This document shows positions 9,137-17,959 of a stretch of DNA of 64,000 nt, in pieces; within the stretch, counting starts at the first letter, position 1, and each line of letters opens with the position of its first letter. The stretch is taken from positions 1 through 64,000 of the forward strand of contig JAVVHE010000016.1 of assembly GCA_032249695.1 (NCBI GenBank), written 5' to 3'. The notes beneath the pieces were generated by a model. That model had not been told where the DNA came from. It saw only the letters and a program-made list of their open reading frames with translations, and searched no databases. The stretch comes from JAVVHE01 sp032249695 (lineage in GTDB: Bacteria > Pseudomonadota > Alphaproteobacteria > Sphingomonadales > Sphingomonadaceae). The position numbers and the translations under genes are program-made.

Positions 9137-10317
9137 CAGTCGCGGACCCTGACCTTCGGCACCACCGACATGCCCGGCCCGATCGGATATTTGAGCGGAT
9201 CGGGGCTGTCGAATGCGATGCGCACCGGCACGCGCTGCACCACCTTCACGAAATTGCCCGTCGCGTTCTGCGCCGGCAGCAGCTGGAACGCCTGGCCGGC
9301 CCCACGCTGGAAGCTTTCGATGTGGCCCCTGAACAGCACGTTCGGGATCGCGTCGACCTTGATGTCGACGGGCTGACCGACGCGCATCCCGGCTAGCTGC
9401 GTTTCTTTGAAGTTCGCCGTTACCCACATGTGATCGGGCACGATCGCCATCAGCTGGCTCTGCGGCGTGACGTAGGAGCCGACGTTCACGTTGCGGTTGG
9501 CGACCACGCCCGCGATCGGCGCGACGATCCGACCATAGTTTTGCGTGATCTGGGCGGTGTCTACGCGCGACTGCGCGGCCTCGACCTTGGCCTGCGCGGC
9601 CTTGATCGCCGCCTCGGCGCTCGCCAGCTGGCGCACTGTCGCGCCGATATTCGCGCCAGCGTTGCGAACGCTCGCGCGCGCGGCGGCTTCCTGCGCCAGC
9701 GCGACATTGAGCTCGGCGCGCGCCGCGTCGATCGTCGTCTGCGCCACCGCGCTCGGCTGCTCGCGCTGCAGCTGCAGATAGCGGGCGAGGTCGCGGCGCG
9801 CTCTTTCTACCTGCGCGCCGGGCACGCCGACGTTCGCGCTCTGCTGGCCGCGCGTCGCCTCCGCGGCCGCGATGTTCGCGCGAACCTGCTCGCGCTCAGC
9901 TTCGGCCTGCGCCAGCTGGCCGCGAGCCTCGGCCAGCTGCGCCTCGGCGTTCTGCAGGCTGGCGTTGAGCTCGGCCGGGTCGATGACGGCGAGCAGGTCG
10001 CCGGGTTTCACGTGCTGATTGTCCTGCGCGGGCACCGCGGTCAGGCGGCCGCTGGTCTGCGGCGAAACGCGGACGATGTGCGCGTCGACATAGGCGTCGT
10101 CGGTCGATTCGAAGCGCCGCGCGTCCTGCCAGTAGAGGAAGCCGCCGATGAGCGCGGCGATCAGCGCCGCCAACCCGATCCAGAAGATCGGGCGGCTGGT
10201 GAGCGGCCTGCGCGGCTTCTCGCGGCCCGGCCCATCATCGTCGAGCACGGGGAGCGCGATCGGCGGCCGCTTGCGGGCCTCGGCATCGAGTTCGGTCGGC
10301 GGGGTTGTGCTCTGCAC
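9136..10317 (-). CDS. emrA: HlyD/EmrA-type membrane fusion protein
   Basis: Periplasmic adaptor of 393 residues and first gene of the efflux operon. A Pro/Arg-rich cytoplasmic head (1-45) is followed by one transmembrane helix (about 46-66) and RFESTDDAYVDAHIVRVSPQ, the conserved EmrA entry into the lipoyl half-motif. A long Ala/Gln/Glu coiled coil (about 110-230) and the second lipoyl half with a beta-barrel (VNVGSYVTPQSQLMAIVPD) come next. The start is GTG 10317 with GAAGGA 11 bases upstream. No regulator gene is adjacent, but an imperfect palindrome lies 32-58 bases upstream of the start. Confidence 0.92.
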   Translation of the reverse strand: MQSTTPPTELDAEARKRPPIALPVLDDDGPGREKPRRPLTSRPIFWIGLAALIAALIGGFLYWQDARRFESTDDAYVDAHIVRVSPQTSGRLTAVPAQDNQHVKPGDLLAVIDPAELNASLQNAEAQLAEARGQLAQAEAEREQVRANIAAAEATRGQQSANVGVPGAQVERARRDLARYLQLQREQPSAVAQTTIDAARAELNVALAQEAAARASVRNAGANIGATVRQLASAEAAIKAAQAKVEAAQSRVDTAQITQNYGRIVAPIAGVVANRNVNVGSYVTPQSQLMAIVPDHMWVTANFKETQLAGMRVGQPVDIKVDAIPNVLFRGHIESFQRGAGQAFQLLPAQNATGNFVKVVQRVPVRIAFDSPDPLKYPIGPGMSVVPKVRVRD

Positions 10318-10348
10318 GGACGATCCGGTCCTTCGTTGCTGCAGCGCC

Positions 10349-10375
10349 GCAACAACCGGGCGAACCGTTGGTTGC
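10349..10375 (-). promoter_or_regulatory. Candidate operator upstream of the efflux operon
   Basis: Imperfect palindrome GCAACAACCGG-GCGAA-CCGTTGGTTGC with 9 of 11 arm positions complementary, 32 bases before the emrA start. A further GTTGC/GCAAC pair overlaps it (10335-10353). The size and position fit a TetR- or MarR-type repressor site, but the regulator is not in the window. Confidence 0.35.
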
Positions 10376-10501
10376 TGCGCGCCCGGCGGGTGAACGGCAA
10401 TTAATCAACCTGGCCGGTATGGGAAATCGCCCGGCCTTTCAAGCGTCCTGTTGGCTTGACCGCCTGCCTGACGCCCCATATTCCCTCATAACCTGTCGCG
10501 C

Positions 10502-10579
10502 GGCGGTCGTAGCTCAATTGGTTAGAGCACCGGTTTGTGGTACCGGGGGTTGCGGGTTCAATTCCCGTCGATCGCCCCA
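10502..10579 (+). tRNA. tRNA-His (anticodon GTG)
   Basis: The acceptor includes the extra G at position -1 paired with C73, diagnostic for tRNA-His. The anticodon stem CCGGT/ACCGG holds loop TTGTGGT (anticodon GUG). The T arm GCGGG-TTCAATT-CCCGT and an encoded CCA (10577-10579) complete it. It lies between the efflux operon and lptD. Confidence 0.95.
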
Positions 10580-10704
10580 GCGCGCTGACTCCCGGCGCCG
10601 CACCGAGTCGTCACCTCCATCCGTGCGACAAGCGGGCCATCCGGGGTCGCCGTCAGAGGACCTTGACGTCGGTTCGGGTAGCACAGCGCGGTCCGACGTA
10701 ACCT

Positions 10705-12984
10705 TTACCGGCCCAAGTTCTTGAACGTGATACGGAATTGGAAGCTGTCGCCGGCTTTCACTGCGATGTCGTTCACATAGTCGCGCCGCCACGTCAGCGC
10801 GAGCGCGAAACATTCATCCTCATAGGCCACGCCGAACCGGTGCCGGATCGGCTGGAAGCCGTTAAACTGGGCAAGGGGGTCTTCAGACTTGGACGTCAGA
10901 TCAAGGATCGCTGCGCCGAACACCGACCAATAGCGGCGGAATTGCAGGCGGGCGGTTGCGCGCAGCTCCTCGCGGTCGCGCAGGTCTTCGATGAGGATAT
11001 TGCGGTTGAGCCGGATATAGGCGAGCTGAACAAAGCTGCGATTGGTGCCAAGTGTCAGGTCGACATCGGTTTTCCTGAGCGCCAGGTTCGCCTGGTCGAA
11101 GCGGAACCGGTAAGTGAGATCGACGAAACGGCCATAGCGCACCGCCACGCGCCCGACGATGTCCGAGAACTTGTTGGTAAGCCCGGTGCCGAGCGGGAAC
11201 AGATCGGGCCGGTCGTTCAGCCGGTAGCTCTGCGCGGCCTCGGCCATCAGGCGCAGGCGCGGCACCTCCAACGTGTAGTTGAGCCCGTAGGTGACGCGCG
11301 TGCCGCCCTCCCACCGGTCATAGCCGGGGAAGCGGTTCAGGCTGAAGATGTTCGTGTCGTCGAGATCGATCGCACGCGCATCCTCGTTCGGTATGACGGA
11401 GTTCGTGACATACGGGCTGGAGACGAGCTGGACACGCGGCGTGATCGTCTGCACGCCGCTGAGCGCCGGGCCGAAGAACGGCCATGCCACGTCGACCGCG
11501 GCGAGCGGGATGACGCGGCCGTGCCAGCCGTTTTCCCCGGCATAGATCGACAAGTCGGGCCGCTCGGTCTCGCTGGCATGATAGGCGTCGGCGCGGACCT
11601 GGCCGGTCAGGGTGATGCGCTGGCCCCAAACGGTCGTGAAGATCTGGCTGGTGCGGACCTGCCCCAGCGCGCGCTGGTTGTCCTCACCCGTCGTCCGCGT
11701 GATCGCCTGGGTGTTCCCCAGCACATCGAGCGTGAAGCCGAGCGGCTTCCAATCGGGCGTCCAGCGATAGGTGACGAGCGGGATCGCAATCGGCGTCAGC
11801 CCGCCCCTGTCGGTTGGGCGCAGCCCCTGGAACGCCCAGCCCTCCACCGAGAAATAGCTGTTGGTCTCGAAGCGTTCGATGCGTGCGACGCTGCGCAGCA
11901 CGTCTTCCTGGCTGATGTCATAGCGGCGCAGGAACGTGTCGTCGGACGTGCCGCGGAAGCTGAACGTGGCGCGCCAGCTGGGCGAGAGTTGGAATTGGCC
12001 GTTCGCGTAGACATAGCCGCGCAGGATGTCGCCCGTGCCCTCAATCTCGTTTCCCTGACGATCAAGCGTGAAGGCGCGCGCAAGCGTGCCGATGCCGCCG
12101 ATCTGGAACGGGCCCAGACTCGTCAGCTTGCGGTAGTCTGCCTCAAGCGCAGGGTTTGCGGCGGCGTAGATGCGCGGCGAGATCGTCACGTCCTGATCGG
12201 GGCCAAGCGGGATGTAGTATGGGGTGATGAGGGTGAAGCCCTGCGCGCGCGCGATGCGGAGGTCGGGCGTCAGGAAGCCGGGTGAATTGGCCGTGGTCTT
12301 ATCGGGATTGCTGAAGCGCGGCAGATAGAGGACCGGCACGCCCGCGATCTCAAGCCACGCACTCTCATAGAAAACACGGTTTCTGCCCGGATTGTGGACG
12401 ATCCGCAGCGCCTTGATCTGCCAGACGGGCGTGGTCTTAAGGCCGCAGCCATCCTCGACGGCGCAAGGGCTGTAGACCCCGCGGTTGAGCGTCGAGACGC
12501 CGTCGACGCGCCGACCCGATTGCGCAGCAAGCCGCCCGCCGCTTTCCAAGACAAGCAGCATGTTGTCCATCGCCGCGTTCTTCAGCGTGTCGTCGATCTT
12601 GGCGTTGTCGCCGAACGCCTGGTTGCCCTGCGGATCGACGACGACGACGTTGCCCGTCGCGGTGAACTCGCCCGTCTTGCGGTTCCAGATCGCCTTGTCG
12701 GCGCGCAGCCGGTAGGCGTCGCGCTGCACCACAACCGCGCCGGTCGCGGTGACGATATCGCCGCGGTCATCGTAGCTGAGCGTGTCCGATTGGAAATCGA
12801 TGATGTCGCCGGGCTTGACGATCTCCTGCTCGCCCTGGCCCTCTTGCGGCGGCGGGGTCGACGACGCGGGCGTTGCGTCGTCGGCGGGCTGCACGCGCGC
12901 CTGCGGCCCGGCCTGCGCCCACGCGGCCGTGCCCACGCAGCCGGCCAGCGCGGAAAGGATCAGCAGGTGGGGCGTGCGGGGCAA
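10705..12984 (-). CDS. lptD: LPS-assembly protein LptD (outer membrane)
   Basis: Outer membrane translocon of the lipopolysaccharide transport chain, 759 residues from TTG 12984. That start places a signal peptide (PRTPHLLILSALAGCVGTAAWA) at the N terminus. The upstream frame is open to 13113, so the start is uncertain. The OstA/LptA-like jellyroll repeats are at about residues 60-170 (VDFQSDTLSYDDRGDIV, ATGNVVVVDPQGN). The remainder is the LptD beta-barrel, with many aromatic-girdle beta strands ending in FQFRITFKNLG. Usual partners surA and pdxA do not follow it here. Its presence beside sphingolipid genes elsewhere in the window bears on whether this organism makes lipopolysaccharide, glycosphingolipid or both. 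Confidence 0.92.
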   Translation of the reverse strand: MPRTPHLLILSALAGCVGTAAWAQAGPQARVQPADDATPASSTPPPQEGQGEQEIVKPGDIIDFQSDTLSYDDRGDIVTATGAVVVQRDAYRLRADKAIWNRKTGEFTATGNVVVVDPQGNQAFGDNAKIDDTLKNAAMDNMLLVLESGGRLAAQSGRRVDGVSTLNRGVYSPCAVEDGCGLKTTPVWQIKALRIVHNPGRNRVFYESAWLEIAGVPVLYLPRFSNPDKTTANSPGFLTPDLRIARAQGFTLITPYYIPLGPDQDVTISPRIYAAANPALEADYRKLTSLGPFQIGGIGTLARAFTLDRQGNEIEGTGDILRGYVYANGQFQLSPSWRATFSFRGTSDDTFLRRYDISQEDVLRSVARIERFETNSYFSVEGWAFQGLRPTDRGGLTPIAIPLVTYRWTPDWKPLGFTLDVLGNTQAITRTTGEDNQRALGQVRTSQIFTTVWGQRITLTGQVRADAYHASETERPDLSIYAGENGWHGRVIPLAAVDVAWPFFGPALSGVQTITPRVQLVSSPYVTNSVIPNEDARAIDLDDTNIFSLNRFPGYDRWEGGTRVTYGLNYTLEVPRLRLMAEAAQSYRLNDRPDLFPLGTGLTNKFSDIVGRVAVRYGRFVDLTYRFRFDQANLALRKTDVDLTLGTNRSFVQLAYIRLNRNILIEDLRDREELRATARLQFRRYWSVFGAAILDLTSKSEDPLAQFNGFQPIRHRFGVAYEDECFALALTWRRDYVNDIAVKAGDSFQFRITFKNLGR

Positions 12985-13145
12985 GGCGGCGGGTCTGCTG
13001 GGTCCGTGGCGGCGCGGGTGGTCGCGCGCAGGCTTAGAGGGCGGGCGGCGGGCGAGGCAAGCGGCCACGCGTTGGCAGGGCGTCGGCGCGCGCTTAAGGC
13101 GGGGCGAACCCAATCAAATCCGGTAACGAGAAGGACGAAGGCCAC

Positions 13146-14609
13146 ATGCGCGTGCAGTTCAACCCCAGCGACTTCCAGGCCGATGCGGTGGCGCTGCTTG
13201 CCGGGAAAGACCGGCGGGTGCTGGGGGACGCCCCCGCCGGGGTGGAGCGGGCGCTGGCCGCTGCGCGCTTCGAGGGCGAGGCCGGCGCGGTTGTCGAGCT
13301 GCTTGCGCCGGGCGAGCACGCGCCGGACCGGCTGCTGATCGTGGGCGCGGGCGATGAGGACAAGCGCGACGCGCATGTTTGGGAGAAGGTTGGCGGCGCG
13401 CTTGCGGCAAAGCTGCTGACGAGCGGCGTCAGGCGCTTGCTGATCGACGTGGGCGCGCTGGGCGACAGCCCCGAGGCCGCCGACGCTGCCGCGCGCATTG
13501 CGCTCGGCGCATGGCTGCGCGCCTATCGGTTCGAGAAATACCAGACCAAACTGCCCGAAAAGAAGCGCGCCTCGCTCAACGAAATCGCAGTCGTGTCACG
13601 CGGGCCGGGCGCGGAGCATCGGTTCGAGCCGCTGCTCGCCATCGCGCGCGGCGTCGCCTTCACGCGCGACCTCGTGACCGAGCCAGGCAACGTCATCTAC
13701 CCAGAGAGCTTCGTCGAGCGCTGTGAGGTGCTGCGCGAGATGGGCGTCGAGGTGGACGTGCTTGGGCCCCGCGACATGGAACTGCTCGGCATGGGCGCGC
13801 TGCTGGGCGTCGCGCGCGGATCGCGCAAGGAGCCGCGGCTGCTGGTGCTGAAGTGGGAGAATGGCGGATCGCAGCGGCCCGTGTGCTTCGTCGGCAAGGG
13901 CGTGACGTTCGATACCGGCGGCATCTCGATCAAGCCCGCCGCCGGCATGGAGGACATGAAGTACGACATGGCCGGCGCCGGCGCGGTCGTCGGCGCGATG
14001 ATGGCGCTTGCGGGACGGCGCGCGAAGGCGAACGTCATCGGCATTTGCGGGCTGGTGGAGAACATGCCCGATGGCGACGCCCAGCGCCCCGGCGACGTGG
14101 TCCGCACGATGAGCGGGCAGACGGTCGAGGTGCTGAACACCGACGCCGAGGGGCGGCTGGTGCTGTGCGACGCGCTGTGGTTCGCGCAGGAGCGCTTCAA
14201 GCCCGAGGTGATCATTGACCTCGCTACGCTGACCGGAGCGATGGTGATCAGCCTTGGCAACGAATATGCGGGCATGTTCGCCAATGACGACGGGCTGGCG
14301 AACGATCTCGGCCTCTCTGGCCTGGCGAGCGGCGACAAGCTGTGGCGGATGCCGCTGGGCGATGCCTACGACAAGCTGATCGAAAGCCCGATCGCCGACA
14401 TGAAGAATATCGGCGGGCGCGAGGCCGGGTCGATCACTGCCGCGCAGTTTTTGGGCCGCTTCATCCAGCCGGGCGTGCATTGGGCGCATCTGGACATTGC
14501 GGGCATGGCGTGGACGCAGAAAGACCTGCCGACGACTCCCAAGGGCGCGACGGGTTACGGCGTGCGGCTGCTGGATCGCTACATCGCGGACCACCGCGAA
14601 GGGCGGTGA
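13146..14609 (+). CDS. pepA: Leucyl aminopeptidase (M17 family)
   Basis: Cytosolic hexameric aminopeptidase of 487 residues that releases N-terminal amino acids using two metal ions. The catalytic half carries VGKGVTFDTGG (Lys about 250), DMAGAGAVVGAM, and the family signature NTDAEGRL at about 331-338, followed by DLATLTGA. The N-terminal macro-like domain is complete, so the gene looks intact. ATG 13146 is preceded by GAGAAGGA at good spacing. It is divergent from lptD, and the pairing with holC and ndk downstream is typical of sphingomonads. Confidence 0.96.
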   Translation: MRVQFNPSDFQADAVALLAGKDRRVLGDAPAGVERALAAARFEGEAGAVVELLAPGEHAPDRLLIVGAGDEDKRDAHVWEKVGGALAAKLLTSGVRRLLIDVGALGDSPEAADAAARIALGAWLRAYRFEKYQTKLPEKKRASLNEIAVVSRGPGAEHRFEPLLAIARGVAFTRDLVTEPGNVIYPESFVERCEVLREMGVEVDVLGPRDMELLGMGALLGVARGSRKEPRLLVLKWENGGSQRPVCFVGKGVTFDTGGISIKPAAGMEDMKYDMAGAGAVVGAMMALAGRRAKANVIGICGLVENMPDGDAQRPGDVVRTMSGQTVEVLNTDAEGRLVLCDALWFAQERFKPEVIIDLATLTGAMVISLGNEYAGMFANDDGLANDLGLSGLASGDKLWRMPLGDAYDKLIESPIADMKNIGGREAGSITAAQFLGRFIQPGVHWAHLDIAGMAWTQKDLPTTPKGATGYGVRLLDRYIADHREGR

Positions 14610-14638
14610 GCGAAGCTTTCCGTCCGCGATGACCGGCG

Positions 14639-14812
14639 ATGCTGGAGCACAGGCGCAAGGAGAAGCGCTCGCTTGGCGAGGAGCGCTGGCTGGCGATCGG
14701 CCCGGTGCGGCCGCTCAACCAGCCGATTTGCGTTGCCATATCCACGCGGCGCGGCCCGGATGGCCGCCTGATCAGCTTCCGGAGGGCGAACAGACGTGAG
14801 CAGCGACCCTAA
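14639..14812 (+). pseudogene. Remnant of a BrnT-family toxin
   Basis: A 57-codon frame from ATG 14639 encodes the C-terminal half of a BrnT-like ribonuclease toxin: GEERWLAIGPV, CVAISTRRG, then LISFRRANRREQR. This matches the BrnT pattern GE.R..xIG....R..ISxRxANxRE. The N-terminal half, including the WD.xK.xxNxxKHGV start, is absent. A DDRR tetrad just upstream (14627-14638) sits in a different frame, as if a frameshift separated it from the rest. The segment follows pepA by 29 bp and is followed, as in brnTA operons, by an antitoxin-like fragment. Confidence 0.5.
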
Positions 14813-14973
14813 CGTCTACGTGACCGAGGAGGTTCGACCCGTTGACCGATGAGGAGATCGCTGGTCAGCGACGCAGCGATCCGCACGTGATTGGCGAACA
14901 TGCGGATCCGCGCGGTCTGGAAACGCGACGGCGCGGGCGCGCGGCGGTGCCGGCGCGGGCTGCGGTTCGATAA
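14796..14973 (+). pseudogene. Possible remnant of a BrnA-like antitoxin
   Basis: GTG 14796 overlaps the end of the BrnT remnant and opens SDPNVYVTEEVRPVDR, but it stops at 14850. The similarity then appears to continue in another frame (LTDEEIAGQRRSDP, 14842 onward) up to a stop at 14971. Broken frames and a toxin-then-antitoxin order suggest a decayed antitoxin with a lost C-terminal half. The similarity is short, so this is tentative; the gene may simply be non-coding. Confidence 0.3.
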
Positions 14974-14979
14974 CCCGCC

Positions 14980-15420
14980 GTGCAGGTGCAGTTCTATCAG
15001 GTGACGCGCGGCACGGTGGAGGCCGTGCTGCCGCGGCTGTTGGAGCGGGCGCTGGGGGCGGGTCTGCGGGTGGCGCTGAGGGTGCCGGACGATCTGGAGC
15101 GCGCGCGGCTGGACCGGCATCTGTGGGAATACCGGCCCGACAGCTTCCTGCCGCATGGTGCCGAGGACGGCCCCTCACCCGCCGAGCAGCCGGTGCTGCT
15201 GACGCGCGGTGACACGGCTGCGAACGGAGCGGCGATGCTCGTCGCGCTGGCGCCCGCACTGCCGCGGGTGGGCTTCAGGCGGGTGGCGCTGGTTTTCGCT
15301 GGCGAGGATGCGGCCGGTGCTGCTCGCGCCGAGTGGAAGGCGCTGAAAGCCGACGGTTTCAGCCCGACCTACTGGTTCCAGGGCGAGCGCGGCTGGGAGG
15401 AAAAGCGGCTGAAGGCGTGA
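14980..15420 (+). CDS. holC: DNA polymerase III subunit chi
   Basis: Clamp-loader accessory protein of 146 residues that links the polymerase III holoenzyme to single-strand binding protein. The start MQVQFYQV at GTG 14980 matches the HolC first beta strand. It continues with LERALGAGLRVALRV, a DRHLWEYRPDSFLPHG block (the conserved LDxxLWxxxxxxFLPHG motif) and PVLLT. Length is normal for alphaproteobacterial HolC. It probably shares a transcript with pepA, although the decayed brnTA segment separates them by 370 bp. Its partner ssb is also in this window at 59.8 kb. Confidence 0.93.
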   Translation: MQVQFYQVTRGTVEAVLPRLLERALGAGLRVALRVPDDLERARLDRHLWEYRPDSFLPHGAEDGPSPAEQPVLLTRGDTAANGAAMLVALAPALPRVGFRRVALVFAGEDAAGAARAEWKALKADGFSPTYWFQGERGWEEKRLKA

Positions 15421-15507
15421 GCCGACGCCGCTTGCCAGCCCGCGCCCCCGCCGTTTATTGCGGCGCAGCAATCCCGAAAAACCGATCCGACAAGGACGCC
15501 GCTGACC

Positions 15508-15930
15508 ATGGCCACCGAACGCACGCTTTCAATCCTGAAGCCCGACGCTACCCGCCGGAACATTACCGGCAAGGTCAATGCGATGCTGGAGGCTGCGGGC
15601 CTGCGGATCGTCGCCCAGAAGCGCGTGCGGCTGAGCCGGGCCGAGGCCGAGGGCTTCTACGCCGTGCACCGCGAGCGGCCGTTCTTCGCCGATCTGGTGC
15701 AGTTCATGACGAGCGGACCGGTCGTGGTGCAGGTGCTGGAGGGGGAGAACGCCGTCGCCCGCAACCGCGAGGTGATGGGCGCGACCAACCCGGCAAACGC
15801 GGCCGAGGGCACGATCCGAAAGGTCCACGCCGAGTCGATCGAAGCAAATACGGTGCATGGCAGCGACAGCGCGGAGAATGCAGCGATCGAGATTGCGTAT
15901 TTTTTCGCGCAGACCGAAATCCACGCGTGA
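15508..15930 (+). CDS. ndk: Nucleoside diphosphate kinase
   Basis: Converts NDPs to NTPs through a phosphohistidine intermediate. The 140-residue protein is of standard length and complete: RTLSILKPDA at the start, the phosphate-binding region, GATNPANAAEGTIR, and catalytic His117 in TVHGSDS. ATG 15508 is 87 bp after holC on the same strand. No terminator is visible between them. Confidence 0.97.
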   Translation: MATERTLSILKPDATRRNITGKVNAMLEAAGLRIVAQKRVRLSRAEAEGFYAVHRERPFFADLVQFMTSGPVVVQVLEGENAVARNREVMGATNPANAAEGTIRKVHAESIEANTVHGSDSAENAAIEIAYFFAQTEIHA

Positions 15931-16050
15931 TCGTCACCCCACCTCTAGCCGCCGAGGCGCCCTGTCCCCCGCGCGCTGGCGCGAGAGGGTGGTCAAAGCA
16001 ACAGCGCGAGGCCCGGCAAGGGAAGTCCCGGTCGGCGGAAGCGCGCTGAC

Positions 16051-16518
16051 ATGCCAGGGCTCTGGTTCGAAGACTTCAGCGTCGGCCAGCTGATCCGGCA
16101 TCCGATCCGCCGCACGATCACCGAGGCCGACAATGTCTGGTTCTCGGCGCTGACGCACAATCCGGCCTATCTGCATCTCGACGAGGAATATTGCCGCGAC
16201 CAAACCGAGTTCGGGAAGCGCATTGTCAACAGCTGCTTCACGCTGGGACTGATGGTCGGCATCAGCGTGAACGATACAACCTTCGGCACCACGATCGCCA
16301 ATCTCGGCTGGGACGAGGTGCGCTTTCCGGCGCCGTTGTTCCACGGCGACACGGTTCGCGTGGAAACCGAGGTGCTGGACGCGCGCGAGAGCAGATCGCG
16401 CCCCAATCAGGGCATCGTCACTTTCCAGCACCGCGCCTACAAGCAGGACGGGACGCTGGTCGCGACCTGTAAGCGCGGCGCGCTGATGCTGAAGCGGCCC
16501 GATCGCTCCTCGATGTAG
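16051..16518 (+). CDS. MaoC-family acyl-CoA dehydratase
   Basis: Hot-dog-fold (R)-specific enoyl-CoA hydratase of 155 residues. The hydratase-2 motif is present: DNVWFSALTHNPAYLHLD near residues 28-45, with catalytic Asp/Asn-Pro-x-His, followed by GKRIVNSCFTLGL. The family hydrates enoyl-CoA or related acyl-CoA double bonds; close relatives of this single-domain form act on mesaconyl-type or branched acyl-CoAs, so the substrate is uncertain. ATG 16051 follows GGAAG about 25 bases upstream, so the ribosome binding site is weak. It stands alone, 120 bp after ndk. Confidence 0.85.
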   Translation: MPGLWFEDFSVGQLIRHPIRRTITEADNVWFSALTHNPAYLHLDEEYCRDQTEFGKRIVNSCFTLGLMVGISVNDTTFGTTIANLGWDEVRFPAPLFHGDTVRVETEVLDARESRSRPNQGIVTFQHRAYKQDGTLVATCKRGALMLKRPDRSSM

Positions 16519-16683
16519 GTCGCCAGGCGGCTGCTGGTGTTGGATTGACGCCGTCGCTTCGCAAACGAAGGTCGCGGCGAACGCGCTCGCGACCGGACGC
16601 AGCTTAGTCGGCTGGCTGGCGGGCGTGATCGCAGCTCTGCCCGTCCGTTCGTTGACGGCAATCGACTCGAAGGCCGGATGCTC

Positions 16684-16707
16684 GATCCGGCGATCCGGCG
16701 ATCCGGC
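16684..16707. repeat. Three tandem GATCCGGC octamers
   Basis: Three perfect head-to-tail copies of GATCCGGC in the 249-bp gap between the MaoC gene and the dnaN 3' end. No function is evident; it may be replication slippage. Confidence 0.6.
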
Positions 16708-16767
16708 CGGCTTCCATCGTGCCCAGGATGTCCGCCCAGCGAGCCCGATCCGGCTCGGCGCGGCCCC

Positions 16768-17877
16768 TCAAACCCGCATCGGCATCAGCACGTAGAGCGC
16801 GTTCGATTTCGGCCCCTCGCGGATCAGCGTCGGAGCGGCGGCGTCGGCCAGGTGGACCTCGACCTCGTCGCCTTCGATCTGGCCCAGGATATCCAAGAGA
16901 TAGCGGCTGTTGAACCCAACCTCAAACGGAGCGGCGGCGTAGTCGGCGGGCAATTCCTCCTCGGCGACGCCATTTTCGGGCGAGGTGACCGACAGCCGCA
17001 GCTTGTCGCGGTCCAGTCCCAGCTTCACCGCGCGCGTCTTTTCGGCCGCGATGGCTGCGACGCGGTCGACACCGCTGGCAAACGACTGCGGATCGAGGCG
17101 CAGCAGCCGGTCGTTCGCCGTGGGAATGACGCGGCTATAATCGGGGAAGGTGCCATCGATCAGCTTCGACGTCAGCACCGCCGCGCCGAAATCGACGCGG
17201 ATTTTGGAGGCCGACAGCGACACGCCGACGTCGCCGTCGGCCTCGTCCAGCAGCTTGCGTATCTCGGCGATGCATTTCTTGGGAACGATCACATCGGGCA
17301 TGCCCTTGGCGCCTTCGGGCAGGTCCATCGTCACGCGCGCCAAGCGGTGGCCGTCGGTCGCCACCGCGCGCAGGGCAGGGATCGGGCTTTCGGTCGCGTG
17401 CAGGAAGATCCCGTTCAGATAATAGCGAGTCTCCTCGTTGGAGATCGCAAAGCGCGTCTTGTCGATCATGCGCTTCAGATGCTCGGCCGGCAGATTGAAG
17501 CGCACTGGCAACTCGCTTTCGGCGAGTACGGGGAAGTCCTCGCGCGGCAGCGTCGGCAGGTTGGAGTGATAGCGCCCGGCCCTCACCGCCATGCGGTTGT
17601 CCTGCGCGGTCAGCTCCACCTGCGCGCCATCAGGCAGCTTGCGCGCGATTTCGAACAGCGTCGCCGCGGGCACCGTCGTCGCACCGGGCGTCTCCACCGC
17701 ACCGGGCGCCGTTTCCACCAGCTGGATGTCAAGATCGGTCGCCATGAAGCGCAGCCCGCCGGGCCCCGCCTCGATCATGACGTTCGAAAGGATGGGGATG
17801 GTGTTGCGCCGCTCCACCACCGAGTGCACGTGCGCCAGCGTCTTTAACAGCGTAGCGCGTTCAACCGTCGCTTTCAT
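16768..17877 (-). CDS. dnaN: DNA polymerase III sliding clamp (beta)
   Basis: Processivity clamp of 369 residues. ATG 17877 gives the canonical N terminus MKATVERATLLKTLAHVHSVVERRNTIPILSN; the upstream frame is open but unrelated. Three DNA-clamp domains of about 120 residues follow, and the C terminus ends in the usual ALYVLMPMRV hydrophobic strand. dnaN is not next to dnaA or recF here, as is common in sphingomonads. It is divergent from an AI-2E family transporter, with 82 bp between starts. Confidence 0.97.
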   Translation of the reverse strand: MKATVERATLLKTLAHVHSVVERRNTIPILSNVMIEAGPGGLRFMATDLDIQLVETAPGAVETPGATTVPAATLFEIARKLPDGAQVELTAQDNRMAVRAGRYHSNLPTLPREDFPVLAESELPVRFNLPAEHLKRMIDKTRFAISNEETRYYLNGIFLHATESPIPALRAVATDGHRLARVTMDLPEGAKGMPDVIVPKKCIAEIRKLLDEADGDVGVSLSASKIRVDFGAAVLTSKLIDGTFPDYSRVIPTANDRLLRLDPQSFASGVDRVAAIAAEKTRAVKLGLDRDKLRLSVTSPENGVAEEELPADYAAAPFEVGFNSRYLLDILGQIEGDEVEVHLADAAAPTLIREGPKSNALYVLMPMRV

Positions 17878-17959
17878 TCGTCCCTCGGCGTCCCACGTCG
17901 AATCGTTATAGCGGGGCCGCCCGGCGGGGGAAGCGGCGCAGCCAAAGGAAAGGTTCGGA

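Noticed and set aside
16684..16707. Tandem GATCCGGC octamers as an origin iteron or CRISPR-like array
   Set aside because: Only three 8-bp copies without spacers, AT-rich element or DnaA boxes; the adjacent dnaN alone is not evidence of an origin.
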